A model generated the notes under the pieces. That model had not been told where the DNA came from. It worked only from the letters and a program-made list of their open reading frames with translations, and made no database searches. The position numbers were made by a program, and so were the translations under genes. From contig CANNBA010000001.1 of assembly GCA_947502765.1 (NCBI GenBank), positions 62,001 to 126,000 on the forward strand: a stretch of DNA of 64,000 nucleotides. Direction: 5' to 3'. Source of the stretch: BACL11 sp945865535. Lineage in GTDB: Bacteria > Bacteroidota > Bacteroidia > Flavobacteriales > BACL11. Positions 17,288-26,787 of the stretch are shown here, one piece after another. Every line of letters begins with the position of its first letter. Positions within the stretch are counted from its first letter, which is position 1.

Positions 17288-18628
17288 ATTTTAACTTTTG
17301 CATTTTCGGTTTTTTTTGCAAATGCTCAATGCGCTCCGGACCCTCAATATACAGCTGCAGGTATTTATCCTGATAGTGCTACTGGGCTTTTACCTGCATA
17401 TGTTGGGCTAGCCTATAATCAAAATATTACAATAATTACACCTACTGATACAGTGGTTGATGTGTTTGGGCAAATGCTTCCGGTAACTATTGATAGTATT
17501 AATTTAACTAATGTTATAGGACTTCCTGCTAGTTTCGCTTACTCTTGTGACCCTACTAGTTGCTCTTTTCCTGGAGGTACTATTAAATGTGCTGCACTTT
17601 CTTCAGCTGCTCCAACATCTTCTGAAGTAGGATTGCATCAAATAATATTTGAAACAACAACATATTTGAGTAATGTTCCATTTATTGGAACAACGACACA
17701 AAATGATGTTTTTTATTATTATCTAGAGATTTTTGGGACAACAACTACAACTTGGAATTGTATTAATGGAAACTGTGTAGACCCAGGAGATGGAAGCGGA
17801 CAATATTGGAATCAAAATGCTTGTTTAGCAAATTGTGGAGTTCCAACTGGACCAACTACCTATGTGCCAGACAATAACTTTGAATCCTATTTAGAGATAA
17901 ATGGAATGGGAGATGGTATTTGGCTTAACGACTCTGTATCAACAGCTAATATTAATACCGCTACCTATTTAAATGTAAATAATCAAAGTATTGCCGACTT
18001 AACAGGAATAGAAGATTTTACTACATTAACTACTTTGAATTGTAGTGGGAATCAACTCAGCAGCTTGGATGTAAGTCAAAATACTGCTTTAGATACTTTG
18101 GTGTGTGCTGATAATCACCTCACCAGCCTTGATATAAGTCAAAATACTGTTTTAACTATTTTGTCTTGTGATTTGAATCAACTCACCAGCCTTAATGTAA
18201 GTCAAAATACTGCTTTAACTAATTTGGATTGTTGGAATAATCAACTCACCAGCCTTAATCTAAGTCAAAATACTGCTTTAATTCGTTTGATGTGTGATGA
18301 TAATCAACTCAGCAGCTTAGATGTAAGAAATGGGAATAATACTAACTTTCAATATTTTTATGCTTCTTCAAACCCTAATCTATATTGTATAGATGTAGAT
18401 GATGATGCTTTTAGTACTTTTAATTGGACAAGCTCTAATTATTTTGGTTTTGACTCACAACACTACTTCAGTAATAACTGTAACCCTTCTGCAATACAAG
18501 AACAAACTACCAACAAAGAACTGCTAAAAGTAACTGACCTCTTAGGTAGAGAAACAAAAGCCACTAACCAACTTCTCTTTTACATCTATAATGATGGAAC
18601 AGTAGAGAAAAAAGTAATTATTGAATAA
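17270..18628 (+). CDS. Secreted leucine-rich-repeat protein with T9SS-like C-terminal tail
   Basis: A 452-residue exported protein. Signal peptide of about 19 residues ending FANA, then a domain of unknown function, a Cys pattern WNCINGNCVDPGDGSG...CLANC (about 163-192) common in flavobacterial surface proteins, and five leucine-rich repeats of about 21 residues (consensus LxxLxCxxNQLTSLDVSQNTA) at about 250-355. The last 35 residues (LLGRE...FYIYNDGTVEKK) resemble a T9SS sorting signal, so the protein is probably displayed or released at the cell surface. It interrupts the paa genes between paaY and paaZ, one base upstream of paaZ. A role in adhesion or ligand binding is guesswork. Confidence 0.8.
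   Translation: MKKLLLILTFAFSVFFANAQCAPDPQYTAAGIYPDSATGLLPAYVGLAYNQNITIITPTDTVVDVFGQMLPVTIDSINLTNVIGLPASFAYSCDPTSCSFPGGTIKCAALSSAAPTSSEVGLHQIIFETTTYLSNVPFIGTTTQNDVFYYYLEIFGTTTTTWNCINGNCVDPGDGSGQYWNQNACLANCGVPTGPTTYVPDNNFESYLEINGMGDGIWLNDSVSTANINTATYLNVNNQSIADLTGIEDFTTLTTLNCSGNQLSSLDVSQNTALDTLVCADNHLTSLDISQNTVLTILSCDLNQLTSLNVSQNTALTNLDCWNNQLTSLNLSQNTALIRLMCDDNQLSSLDVRNGNNTNFQYFYASSNPNLYCIDVDDDAFSTFNWTSSNYFGFDSQHYFSNNCNPSAIQEQTTNKELLKVTDLLGRETKATNQLLFYIYNDGTVEKKVIIE
18022..18330 (+). repeat. Tandem 63 bp repeats encoding LRR units
   Basis: About five tandem units of 63 bp, each containing a version of AATCAACTCACCAGCCTTAA and AGTCAAAATACTGCTTTA, encode the 21-residue leucine-rich repeats. The high nucleotide identity between units suggests recent expansion or gene conversion and a potentially variable copy number. 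Confidence 0.8.
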
Positions 18629-18629
18629 A

Positions 18630-20678
18630 ATGATACATTACCAGAATTACGCATTAGGAAAATGGATAAAAGGTGATGGAGAAGGAACACCACTTTTTAA
18701 TGCTATTACAGGTAATGAAATAGGAAGAGCATCCTCACAAGGATTGGATTTTGCTGAAATGATGGATTATGCTCGTAAAGTTGGGTCGCCTGCTCTAAGA
18801 AAAATGACTTTTCAACAAAGAGGATTGATGTTAAAAGCATTAGCACTTCATTTGCATAATGTAAAAAATAAATTTTATCCTTTAAGTGCACAAACTGGAG
18901 CAACAAAATTAGATTCTTGGATTGATATAGAAGGAGGAATTGGAAATATTTTTACCAATGCCTCCTTAAGAAAAAACTTCCCCGATCTACCCTATCATAT
19001 AGATGGAAATGCCGCTCCCCTATCTAAAAACGGAACTTTTATTGGACATCATATCATGACTCCAAAACAAGGAGTTGCCATACATATTAACGCCTTTAAC
19101 TTTCCAATTTGGGGAATGCTTGAAAAAATTGCAGTCAATTTAATGGCTGGAGTTCCCTCTATTGTAAAACCGGCCACTCTTACTTGTTTCCTTACTGAGA
19201 TGATGGTGCGTGAAATTGTAGATTCTAAAATTTTACCACCAGCAAGTTTGCAGCTCATTTGTGGTAGTGCAAATGGCATTTTGGACTCTGTTACTGCTGA
19301 AGATGTAGTTACTTTTACTGGAAGTGCTTCCACTGGCAAAGTGTTAAAATCGCATCCAAGATTAATTCAAGAGGCAGTTCCATTTAATATGGAGGCAGAC
19401 TCTCTTAACTGCTCAGTACTTGGAGAAGATGCAGTTCCTGGCACTCCAGAGTTTGATATTTTCATAAAAGAAGTTCAAAAAGAAATTACGGTAAAAGCAG
19501 GCCAAAAATGCACTGCAGTTCGTAGGATTATAGTTCCTGAAAAATTAGTAGAAGACGTCCAAATTGCACTCGGAAAAAGGCTCTCACAAACCATTATTGG
19601 CGACCCTGCAGTTGAAGGAGTAAGAATGGGCTCTTTAGCAGGAAAGCAGCAAAAAATAGAAGTAACTGAAAAAGTAAAACAACTTGCTCAAACTCAAGAA
19701 ATAATTTACGGAAGTTTAGAAGAATTTGAAGTGATAGGTGCTGATAAAAATAAAGGAGCTTTTATCTCCCCTATCCTATTTTTAAATGATGATCCCTTTA
19801 ATAAAACCGATTGTCATAACATTGAAGCTTTCGGCCCTGTTGCTACTATTTTGCCTTACAAAACCCTAGCTGAAGCCATTGAGCTCTCTAGAATGGGCAA
19901 AGGTTCTTTGGTCTGTTCTATCATCACCAATGATATGAAAATTGCTGAAGAATTTGTTTTAGGAGCTGCCTCTATGCACGGCAGAATTTTGGTGCTTAAT
20001 GAGGCTTGTGCTAAGGAAAGTACAGGGCATGGTTCTCCTATGCCATTACTTACCCATGGTGGGCCAGGTCGTGCAGGTGGTGGTGAAGAAATGGGTGGAG
20101 TTAGAGGAATAAAACATTATTTGCAAAGAACTGCAATACAAGGACATCCTACCACAATTACCGCACTTACTAAACAGTATCAAGTGGGTGGAGCTCAGAA
20201 TACTGCTGGGCCTCATATTTTTAGAAAACACTTTGAAGAAATTGAAATTGGCGATACCGTAATTACCGATAAACATTTGGTGACATTGGATAATATTGAA
20301 GCTTTTGCCGAGTTGAGTGGCGATAAATTCTATGCTCATATGGATGAAAATTCTTTGGATGGAACCATATTTACTGAGCGCGTAGCACACGGTTATTTCA
20401 TTTTGAGTAAAGCCGCTGGTTTATTTGTTGATCCTGCCAAAGGACCGGTATTACTAAATTATGGGATTGATGAGTGCCGGTTTACCAAACCTGTGTACCC
20501 AGGGATGACAGTTGGAGTTCGTTTTACAGCAAAAGAAAAAATAAGCCAAGAAAAGAGAGAGGATAGCGATATTGCAAAAGGAATTGTAAAATTCTTGGTA
20601 GATGTATATGATGATGAGGGAGACACAGTAATGTTAGCCACCATTTTAACTATGGTAAAAAAATTAAACCAAAAATGA
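18630..20678 (+). CDS. paaZ: Bifunctional oxepin-CoA hydrolase / 3-oxo-5,6-dehydrosuberyl-CoA semialdehyde dehydrogenase
   Basis: Opens the oxepin ring and oxidises the resulting aldehyde. The 682-residue protein matches E. coli PaaZ (681): an aldehyde dehydrogenase domain to about residue 515 (FTGSASTGKVLK, NMEADSLNCSV with the catalytic Glu region, GQKCTAVRR with the catalytic Cys) followed by a MaoC-type hydratase (FAELSGDKFYAHMDE and VAHGYFILS). A TTG at 18621 lies in the preceding gene; the ATG at 18630, two bases past the LRR stop, is the sensible start. It overlaps the next gene with ATGA. Confidence 0.95.
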   Translation: MIHYQNYALGKWIKGDGEGTPLFNAITGNEIGRASSQGLDFAEMMDYARKVGSPALRKMTFQQRGLMLKALALHLHNVKNKFYPLSAQTGATKLDSWIDIEGGIGNIFTNASLRKNFPDLPYHIDGNAAPLSKNGTFIGHHIMTPKQGVAIHINAFNFPIWGMLEKIAVNLMAGVPSIVKPATLTCFLTEMMVREIVDSKILPPASLQLICGSANGILDSVTAEDVVTFTGSASTGKVLKSHPRLIQEAVPFNMEADSLNCSVLGEDAVPGTPEFDIFIKEVQKEITVKAGQKCTAVRRIIVPEKLVEDVQIALGKRLSQTIIGDPAVEGVRMGSLAGKQQKIEVTEKVKQLAQTQEIIYGSLEEFEVIGADKNKGAFISPILFLNDDPFNKTDCHNIEAFGPVATILPYKTLAEAIELSRMGKGSLVCSIITNDMKIAEEFVLGAASMHGRILVLNEACAKESTGHGSPMPLLTHGGPGRAGGGEEMGGVRGIKHYLQRTAIQGHPTTITALTKQYQVGGAQNTAGPHIFRKHFEEIEIGDTVITDKHLVTLDNIEAFAELSGDKFYAHMDENSLDGTIFTERVAHGYFILSKAAGLFVDPAKGPVLLNYGIDECRFTKPVYPGMTVGVRFTAKEKISQEKREDSDIAKGIVKFLVDVYDDEGDTVMLATILTMVKKLNQK

Positions 20679-21436
20679 AAATGACAGAATATGTACATTT
20701 AAATACCGAAAATGGAATAGGAACTATTGAGTTTTTTCATCATCAATCTAACTCCCTACCTGGGCTTATACTAGCAGAATTAGCCAATGCTATAACAAAG
20801 GGGGGAAAAGATAATGCCATCAAAGTAATCGTACTTAAAAGCGCTGGTGATAAAGCATTTTGCGCAGGCGCTTCTTTTGATGAGTTAGTAGCAATTAATA
20901 ATGAAGCCTCTGGTAAACAATTCTTCTCTGGTTTTGCCAATGTGATAAATGCAGCTCGTAAATGCCCTAAATTTATTATTGGACGTGTACAAGGTAAAGC
21001 AGTTGGTGGTGGTGTTGGTATGGCAGCTGCAACAGATTATTGCTTTGCTACCCAATTTGCAGGAGCTAAATTATCTGAACTTGCCATTGGAATTGGTCCT
21101 TTTGTAGTTGGCCCTGCTGTTGAGCGTAAAATAGGAACTGCTGCTTTTTCTGCAATGACTATAAATGCCACTAAATGGTTTGAGGCTTCTTGGGCAAGAG
21201 AAAAAGGGCTTTACACTGAAGTATTTGATACAATAGCGGAAATGGATATTGGAATTGAAAAATTAGCTACTACCCTTTCCTCTTCAAATCCTGAAGCAAT
21301 GGAGGGTTTAAAGAAAATAATGTGGCAAGGAACTGATCATTGGGACGAACTTTTAATGGAAAGAGCTACAAGTAGTGGAAAATTGGTTTTATCTGATTTT
21401 ACTAAAAATGCTATAGCAAAGTTTAAAGCAAAATAA
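20675..21436 (+). CDS. Enoyl-CoA hydratase/isomerase family protein (candidate 2,3-dehydroadipyl-CoA hydratase)
   Basis: A 253-residue crotonase-fold protein with KAFCAGASFDELVA (oxyanion loop) and VQGKAVGGGVGMAAATDYCFA. Its position after paaZ, and the absence of any other paaF candidate, suggest it hydrates 2,3-dehydroadipyl-CoA, completing the set of PaaG, PaaF and PaaH activities. Sequence features could also fit a methylglutaconyl-CoA hydratase-like role, so I do not assign the symbol. The ATGA overlap with paaZ supports the ATG at 20675 over the one at 20681. TAATG coupling to the next gene. Confidence 0.8.
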   Translation: MKMTEYVHLNTENGIGTIEFFHHQSNSLPGLILAELANAITKGGKDNAIKVIVLKSAGDKAFCAGASFDELVAINNEASGKQFFSGFANVINAARKCPKFIIGRVQGKAVGGGVGMAAATDYCFATQFAGAKLSELAIGIGPFVVGPAVERKIGTAAFSAMTINATKWFEASWAREKGLYTEVFDTIAEMDIGIEKLATTLSSSNPEAMEGLKKIMWQGTDHWDELLMERATSSGKLVLSDFTKNAIAKFKAK

Positions 21437-23484
21437 TGAGTAAAAATCTCTCTAAAGATACATACAAAAAAGCATATTCCTTAATGTGCACAGCTCGTGC
21501 TTTAAGTGATCTTTATGAAGAGAACAAAGAAGTTACTTCTAAATATGTACATGCAACATCCAAAGGACATGAAGCTATTCAATTAGCAGTTGGCTTGCAA
21601 CTCACTAAGAATGATTGGGCAGCTCCTTACTACAGAGATGATGCCATGCTTTTAGCTATTGGACTGACTCCTTATGAATTAATGCTCCAACTTTTATGTA
21701 AAAAAGACGATCCTTTTTCAGGGGGAAGAACCTATTACTCCCACCCTTCTTTAAAAAGAGAAGGATTTCCAAAAATTCCACATCAATCTTCTGCAACCGG
21801 TATGCAAGCAATACCTACAACAGGAGTTGCAATGGGGATTCAATATCAAGAAAAAGAAAAAATAACAAAGCCTAAAAAAGGAGAAGAACCAATAGTTGTT
21901 TGTTCTCTTGGAGATGCTGCAATTACTGAGGGAGAAGTAGCGGAAGCCTTTCAAATGGCAGTACTTAAAAAATTACCAATTTTGTATTTAGTACAAGATA
22001 ATGAATGGGATATATCGGCTCATGCCTCTGAAACAAGAGCAGTTGATGCCACCCATTACGCAAAAGGTTTTGGACTTAAAACGTACACTATTGATGGTAC
22101 TGATTTTTCAGCATCTTATACATGTATAAAAAAAGCATTTGAAGAGATAAGAGAGCAAAGAACTCCTATTTTAGTACATGCAAAAGTGCCACTTCTTAAT
22201 CATCATACTTCAGGGGTTCGAATGGAATGGTACAGAGATGATTTAGAGGAAGCAAAAAGTAGAGATCCTTTACCAAAACTCAAAGCAGAGCTGTTAAAAA
22301 ATGGTTTTGCTCAAACAGAAATACTGGAAATTGAGCAAATAGCCAAACAAATTGTTGAAACGGATTATAAAAAAGCACTTTTAGCAGAAGATCCAAAACC
22401 TGAAGATTTATTTACACATGATTTTGCTCCTACTTCAATTTTACAAGAAAAAGGAGAAAGAGCACCAAAAAATAAAGAGGCTACTCTAATGGTTGACTCT
22501 GGCCTATTTGCTATAAAAGAATTGATGTCTGAGCATCCTGAATGCTTATTGTATGGACAAGATGTTGGTAAAAGATTAGGTGGTGTTTTTCGTGAAGCAG
22601 CAACACTAGCTGACACTTTTGGAGATAATAGAGTGTTCAATACTCCTATTCAAGAAGCATTCATAATTGGCAGTACAGTGGGTATGTCAGCTGTAGGATT
22701 AAAACCTATTGTTGAAGTACAATTTGCAGATTATATTTGGCCAGGACTTAATCAGCTTTTTACAGAAGTAAGTCGTTCTAATTATCTGTCTAATGGAAAA
22801 TGGCCTGTGAGCTGTATTATCCGTGTGCCAATTGGAGCTTATGGAAGTGGAGGTCCTTATCACTCATCTTCTGTGGAGTCTGTTTTGGCTCAGATTAAAG
22901 GAATAAAAATTGCTTATCCCTCAAATGGTGCTGATCTAAAAGGATTAATCAAGGCTGCTTATTATGATCCTAATCCTGTTATTATTTTAGAGCATAAAGG
23001 ACTTTACTGGAGTAAAATAAAAGGAACTATGGAAGCAAAGACTATAGAACCTTCAAAAGATTATATTATTCCATTTGGTAAGGCAAGAATTGCTTTAGAA
23101 AGTGATAATTGTGATAACACTATCTGCATCATTACATATGGAATGGGAGTTTACTGGGCTCTAAATGCAGCAAAAAATCATCAAGGAAAAGTAGAAATTA
23201 TAGATTTAAGAACAATCAATCCTATTGATGAGGAATTAATTTTTGAGAGAGTAAATAAGCACGGAAAATGCTTAGTCCTTACTGAAGAACCATATCACCA
23301 CTCTTTTGCACAGGCCCTATCAGGAAGAATTCAAGAAAATTGTTTTAGCAATTTAGATGCGCCCGTTTTTGTTATGGGTTCTAAAAATTTACCTGCAATA
23401 CCTTTAAATGCTACTTTGGAAGCAACAATGCTACCAAATGCAGAAAAAGTAAGCACTAAAATTAGAGAGATTTTAGCCTATTAA
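21436..23484 (+). CDS. Fused alpha/beta E1 component of a 2-oxoacid dehydrogenase complex
   Basis: A 682-residue thiamine-diphosphate enzyme: E1-alpha to about 330, E1-beta from about 350. It decarboxylates a 2-oxoacid and transfers the acyl group to an E2 lipoyl domain made elsewhere. The alpha cofactor motif is slightly atypical: GDAAITEGE instead of GDGA, and QDNEWDIS instead of NNGYxIS, though the Asp and second Asn remain. HHTSGVRMEWYR fits the branched-chain type phosphorylation-loop region. The beta half has YGQDVGKRLGGVFREA and VEVQFADYIWPGLNQL. It is coupled by TAATG to the paa gene upstream, suggesting a substrate linked to that pathway. It ends 4 bp into the convergent neighbour. 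Confidence 0.88.
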   Translation: MSKNLSKDTYKKAYSLMCTARALSDLYEENKEVTSKYVHATSKGHEAIQLAVGLQLTKNDWAAPYYRDDAMLLAIGLTPYELMLQLLCKKDDPFSGGRTYYSHPSLKREGFPKIPHQSSATGMQAIPTTGVAMGIQYQEKEKITKPKKGEEPIVVCSLGDAAITEGEVAEAFQMAVLKKLPILYLVQDNEWDISAHASETRAVDATHYAKGFGLKTYTIDGTDFSASYTCIKKAFEEIREQRTPILVHAKVPLLNHHTSGVRMEWYRDDLEEAKSRDPLPKLKAELLKNGFAQTEILEIEQIAKQIVETDYKKALLAEDPKPEDLFTHDFAPTSILQEKGERAPKNKEATLMVDSGLFAIKELMSEHPECLLYGQDVGKRLGGVFREAATLADTFGDNRVFNTPIQEAFIIGSTVGMSAVGLKPIVEVQFADYIWPGLNQLFTEVSRSNYLSNGKWPVSCIIRVPIGAYGSGGPYHSSSVESVLAQIKGIKIAYPSNGADLKGLIKAAYYDPNPVIILEHKGLYWSKIKGTMEAKTIEPSKDYIIPFGKARIALESDNCDNTICIITYGMGVYWALNAAKNHQGKVEIIDLRTINPIDEELIFERVNKHGKCLVLTEEPYHHSFAQALSGRIQENCFSNLDAPVFVMGSKNLPAIPLNATLEATMLPNAEKVSTKIREILAY

Positions 23485-25526
23485 TATTCAATCCTTTGAT
23501 GGTGAATATTTACAAGTTTCTTTTTAAAGAGATTTTTCAATTTTGTAATTTCCCTTAAGGTAATATCTGCATCTGAAAATTGATCTTCATTAAGTTGCTT
23601 GTTAATCACACTCTCAACCAGATTATCGATATTCTCAGCTGTGGGATTTTTTATACTTCTTGCAGCTGCTTCTGTTGAATCTGCCATCATAAGTATAGCC
23701 GTTTCCTTTGAAAAAGGTTTTGGTCCAGGATAAGTAAAATCCTTTCTATCTAATTCTTCATCTGGAAAGTTAGTAATATATTGCTTGTAAAAATACTCAA
23801 CAGTAGTTGTGCCATGATGCGTTCTTATAAAATCAATTAATTCATCAGGAAGCTTATTTTCTTTGGCAATTTCTATTCCATCAAATACATGATTAATTAT
23901 TATTGATGCGCTTTTATCAAATTCAATATCATCATGAGGATTAAAATTACTACTTTGATTCTCGATAAAATACCTAGGATTTTTGAGTTTACCAATATCA
24001 TGGTAAATGGCTCCAGCTCGAATCAATAAAGCATTAGCACCAACTTCAAGAGCTCCCATTTCAGCCAAATTAGCAACTTGTAAAGAATGTTGGAAAGTTC
24101 CTGGAGCTTCATCAGATAATCTTCTAATTAAGGGGCTATTGGTATCTGTTAATTCTAATAAAGAAACATCCGATACTAAAGAAAAAATCTTTTCAAATAA
24201 AAAAACTATAGGATAGGCAAAAATGGTAAGCGCACCGCTAATGGTAAATTGCAATAATTTTAGCCCTTGTATTCCAGAGAAAGAAGCATCATGTGTAATG
24301 GATAGAGCAATATAAAGTAACAAATACACCCCCATAACTTTAATAACCGACATGAATAACTGTGCCCTTTTATACATCTTAATTACGGTAAGAATAGAGA
24401 TAATACCAGCTATTAATTGTAAAAACACGAACTCAAATCCATTGGGCATAATAAAACCAATAATCAGAATTGTAATCAGATGTACAAATAAAGCAACTCT
24501 TTTATCAAAAAATGCTTTAAGAACTATAGGCAAGATACAAAAAGGAATACAATAAATCCAATCAACAGCTAATGATAAAACAATTGAAGACATAAGAACC
24601 ATAATCACAACTAAAGATAATATCAAACTCATCTTTGTTGTATTTTCTAATATTCTATTTCTATATTGTCTTAAAAATAACCAAAGCATTAATAATGAAA
24701 TCCCTACCAATATAAATTGTCCAAAAAGAACTAGCAGATAAGAGCTTTTCTCCCATACCGCCCCTTCATATTTTTGCTTTAAACTGAGTAATACTTGGTA
24801 CTTCTGAGCATCTACCAACTCCCCCTTATTAATGATTACCTGACCTGATACAACTAACCCTTTTGTAGTACTGATATTTGATAATTCACTGCTTAATAAC
24901 TCATCAGTAGCTAACTTATCAAAAAGAATATTTTGCTCGATAGCTGCTAATAAAAGAGGCACTAAAAATTTATATTCTGTGCCAGATAATTGTTGAATCT
25001 TATTAGCCGCAGAATTTACAGTATAAAAATCGGAAATATCTCGCCTTTGAGCTAATGATTCTGACTTTAGTAAAACTTGACTAAAATCTTGAAAATCAGA
25101 ACTATTATTTAACTGAATAATACCCTTTGAATAAATATCCTTAAGATAATTATAGCCAAAATTCACTAGCTTATTCTTTTGAGAACTTGCTAACTTACCA
25201 TGTTTTGAAACCCATTTTGTTTCAAAATCATTTGTAAAATCTTCCGCTTTAATCTCAAAGATAGTTTCTGAATAATTATAAATGGGTAAATGCTGAGATG
25301 CTACAATTTCACGCTCTTTGCTTAATTCATTATTTGATTTTAAAATAGAAAAATCAAAAGGAGTAATAATTGACTCATGTAGCCATGGTTTTCCTTTAGT
25401 AAATTCGTACTTAAATTTTGTTTGTCTAGGAAAAAGAAATAAAATAAAAACAAGTGTTAAAACAAATAAGAATAATCTAAAATTTGGCTCATTACTATCT
25501 CTAAATTTAGATAAAATATTCTTCAT
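23481..25526 (-). CDS. 7TM-HD family membrane phosphodiesterase (PgpH-like)
   Basis: A 681-residue inner-membrane protein: one N-terminal membrane segment, a large extracytoplasmic 7TMR-HDED domain, seven helices in the middle and a C-terminal HD phosphohydrolase domain with AIYHDIGKLKNPRYFIENQ (His509-Asp510), HDD further on and MMADSTEAAARS. Family members such as Listeria PgpH degrade cyclic di-AMP; the same activity is inferred here. The TTG at 25544 gives six more residues, but the ATG at 25526 starts the natural MKNILSKF sequence. Its 3' end overlaps the E1 gene. Confidence 0.88.
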   Translation of the reverse strand: MKNILSKFRDSNEPNFRLFLFVLTLVFILFLFPRQTKFKYEFTKGKPWLHESIITPFDFSILKSNNELSKEREIVASQHLPIYNYSETIFEIKAEDFTNDFETKWVSKHGKLASSQKNKLVNFGYNYLKDIYSKGIIQLNNSSDFQDFSQVLLKSESLAQRRDISDFYTVNSAANKIQQLSGTEYKFLVPLLLAAIEQNILFDKLATDELLSSELSNISTTKGLVVSGQVIINKGELVDAQKYQVLLSLKQKYEGAVWEKSSYLLVLFGQFILVGISLLMLWLFLRQYRNRILENTTKMSLILSLVVIMVLMSSIVLSLAVDWIYCIPFCILPIVLKAFFDKRVALFVHLITILIIGFIMPNGFEFVFLQLIAGIISILTVIKMYKRAQLFMSVIKVMGVYLLLYIALSITHDASFSGIQGLKLLQFTISGALTIFAYPIVFLFEKIFSLVSDVSLLELTDTNSPLIRRLSDEAPGTFQHSLQVANLAEMGALEVGANALLIRAGAIYHDIGKLKNPRYFIENQSSNFNPHDDIEFDKSASIIINHVFDGIEIAKENKLPDELIDFIRTHHGTTTVEYFYKQYITNFPDEELDRKDFTYPGPKPFSKETAILMMADSTEAAARSIKNPTAENIDNLVESVINKQLNEDQFSDADITLREITKLKNLFKKKLVNIHHQRIEY

Positions 25527-25608
25527 TATTAGCTTTAATATCAATAGCGAAAATAACTATAATTTAACTAAATTCGCCCCATATTAAAAATCTTAAAGTA
25601 TTTATAGA

Positions 25609-26787
25609 ATGAAAGAAGTAGTAATTGTATCGGCAGTACGCACTCCAATTGGAAGTTTTGGAGGTTGTTTATCATCAATATCGGCAACTAAATTAGGAGC
25701 TGCTGCTATTAAAGGTGCCATTGAAAAAGCTGGAATTGATTGTAAAATAATTGATGAAGTCTTTATGGGAAATGTCTTACAAGCAAATTTAGGACAAGCC
25801 CCGGCTAGGCAAGCGGCTATTTTTGCAGGAATTTCAAATGATGTGCCCTGTACCACAATAAATAAAGTATGTGCATCAGGGATGAAATCAATTATGATTG
25901 CCGCACAAACAATTATGTGTGGTGATAATGATGTTGTAATTGCTGGTGGAATGGAAAATATGTCAAATGTACCGCATTATTTTGCCCAAGGTAGAACTGG
26001 ACAAAAATTAGGTGATATGAAGCTTTTAGATGGCATGGTAAAAGACGGTTTAACGGATGTTTACAGCAATGTTCATATGGGTGTTTGTGCTGAAATTTGC
26101 GCAAAGGAAATGCAATTTAGCCGTCAAGAGCAAGATGCTTTTGCTATAGAATCTTACAATAGAAGTACTAACTCATGGGCTACAGGTAAATTTGCAGATG
26201 AAGTAACTCCAGTTGCAGTTCCTCAAATAAAAGGGGATGCTTTAATCATTTCAGAAGATGAAGAATACAAGAATGTAAAACTAGACAAAATTGCTAGCTT
26301 AAGACCAGTATTTGATAAAGAGGGTACTATTACAGCAGCAAATGCCTCTACACTTAATGATGGAGCTTCTGCCCTTGTCTTAATGAGTGCAGATAAAGCT
26401 ACAGCATTGAACATCACCCCAATTGCAAAAATTAGAAGTTATGCAGATGCAGCACAGGAACCAGAATGGTTTACAACTACTCCATCAAAAGCCTTACCAA
26501 TTGCTATAGCTAAAGCAGGCCTTACTAGTAATGATATTGATTATTATGAATTAAATGAAGCCTTTTCAGTAGTAGGACTGGCAAATATTAAAATTTTAGG
26601 TTTAGATGCCAATAAAGTTAATGTAAATGGAGGTGCTGTTTCTTTAGGACATCCTCTTGGTAGTTCTGGTTCTAGAATTATTGTTACTTTAATAAATGTA
26701 CTAAAACAGAATGGAGCTAAAATTGGTGCTGCTGGAATTTGTAATGGTGGCGGAGGTGCCTCTGCAATGGTAATTGAATTGATATAA
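25609..26787 (+). CDS. Acetyl-CoA C-acetyltransferase (thiolase)
   Basis: A 392-residue biosynthetic/degradative thiolase catalysing interconversion of acetyl-CoA and acetoacetyl-CoA, or cleavage of a 3-ketoacyl-CoA. It has INKVCASGMKSIM (nucleophile near Cys88), NVNGGAVSLGHPLGSSGSR and ICNGGGGASAMVIE at the C-terminus. It is a distinct gene from paaJ and is less likely to belong to the phenylacetate pathway, being separated by the pgpH-like gene. A TAAATTCG at 25569 resembles a -7 box. It overlaps the following peptidase gene with TAATG. Confidence 0.92.
   Translation: MKEVVIVSAVRTPIGSFGGCLSSISATKLGAAAIKGAIEKAGIDCKIIDEVFMGNVLQANLGQAPARQAAIFAGISNDVPCTTINKVCASGMKSIMIAAQTIMCGDNDVVIAGGMENMSNVPHYFAQGRTGQKLGDMKLLDGMVKDGLTDVYSNVHMGVCAEICAKEMQFSRQEQDAFAIESYNRSTNSWATGKFADEVTPVAVPQIKGDALIISEDEEYKNVKLDKIASLRPVFDKEGTITAANASTLNDGASALVLMSADKATALNITPIAKIRSYADAAQEPEWFTTTPSKALPIAIAKAGLTSNDIDYYELNEAFSVVGLANIKILGLDANKVNVNGGAVSLGHPLGSSGSRIIVTLINVLKQNGAKIGAAGICNGGGGASAMVIELI

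Noticed and set aside
18022..18330. Possible CRISPR-like array
   Set aside because: The 63 bp units are in frame and encode leucine-rich repeats; there are no unique spacers and no cas genes.
23481..23484. Overlap of E1 and the HD-domain gene as a sign of misannotation
   Set aside because: Convergent 4-6 bp stop overlaps recur in this window (also near 29772 and 37366), so they reflect the compact genome.
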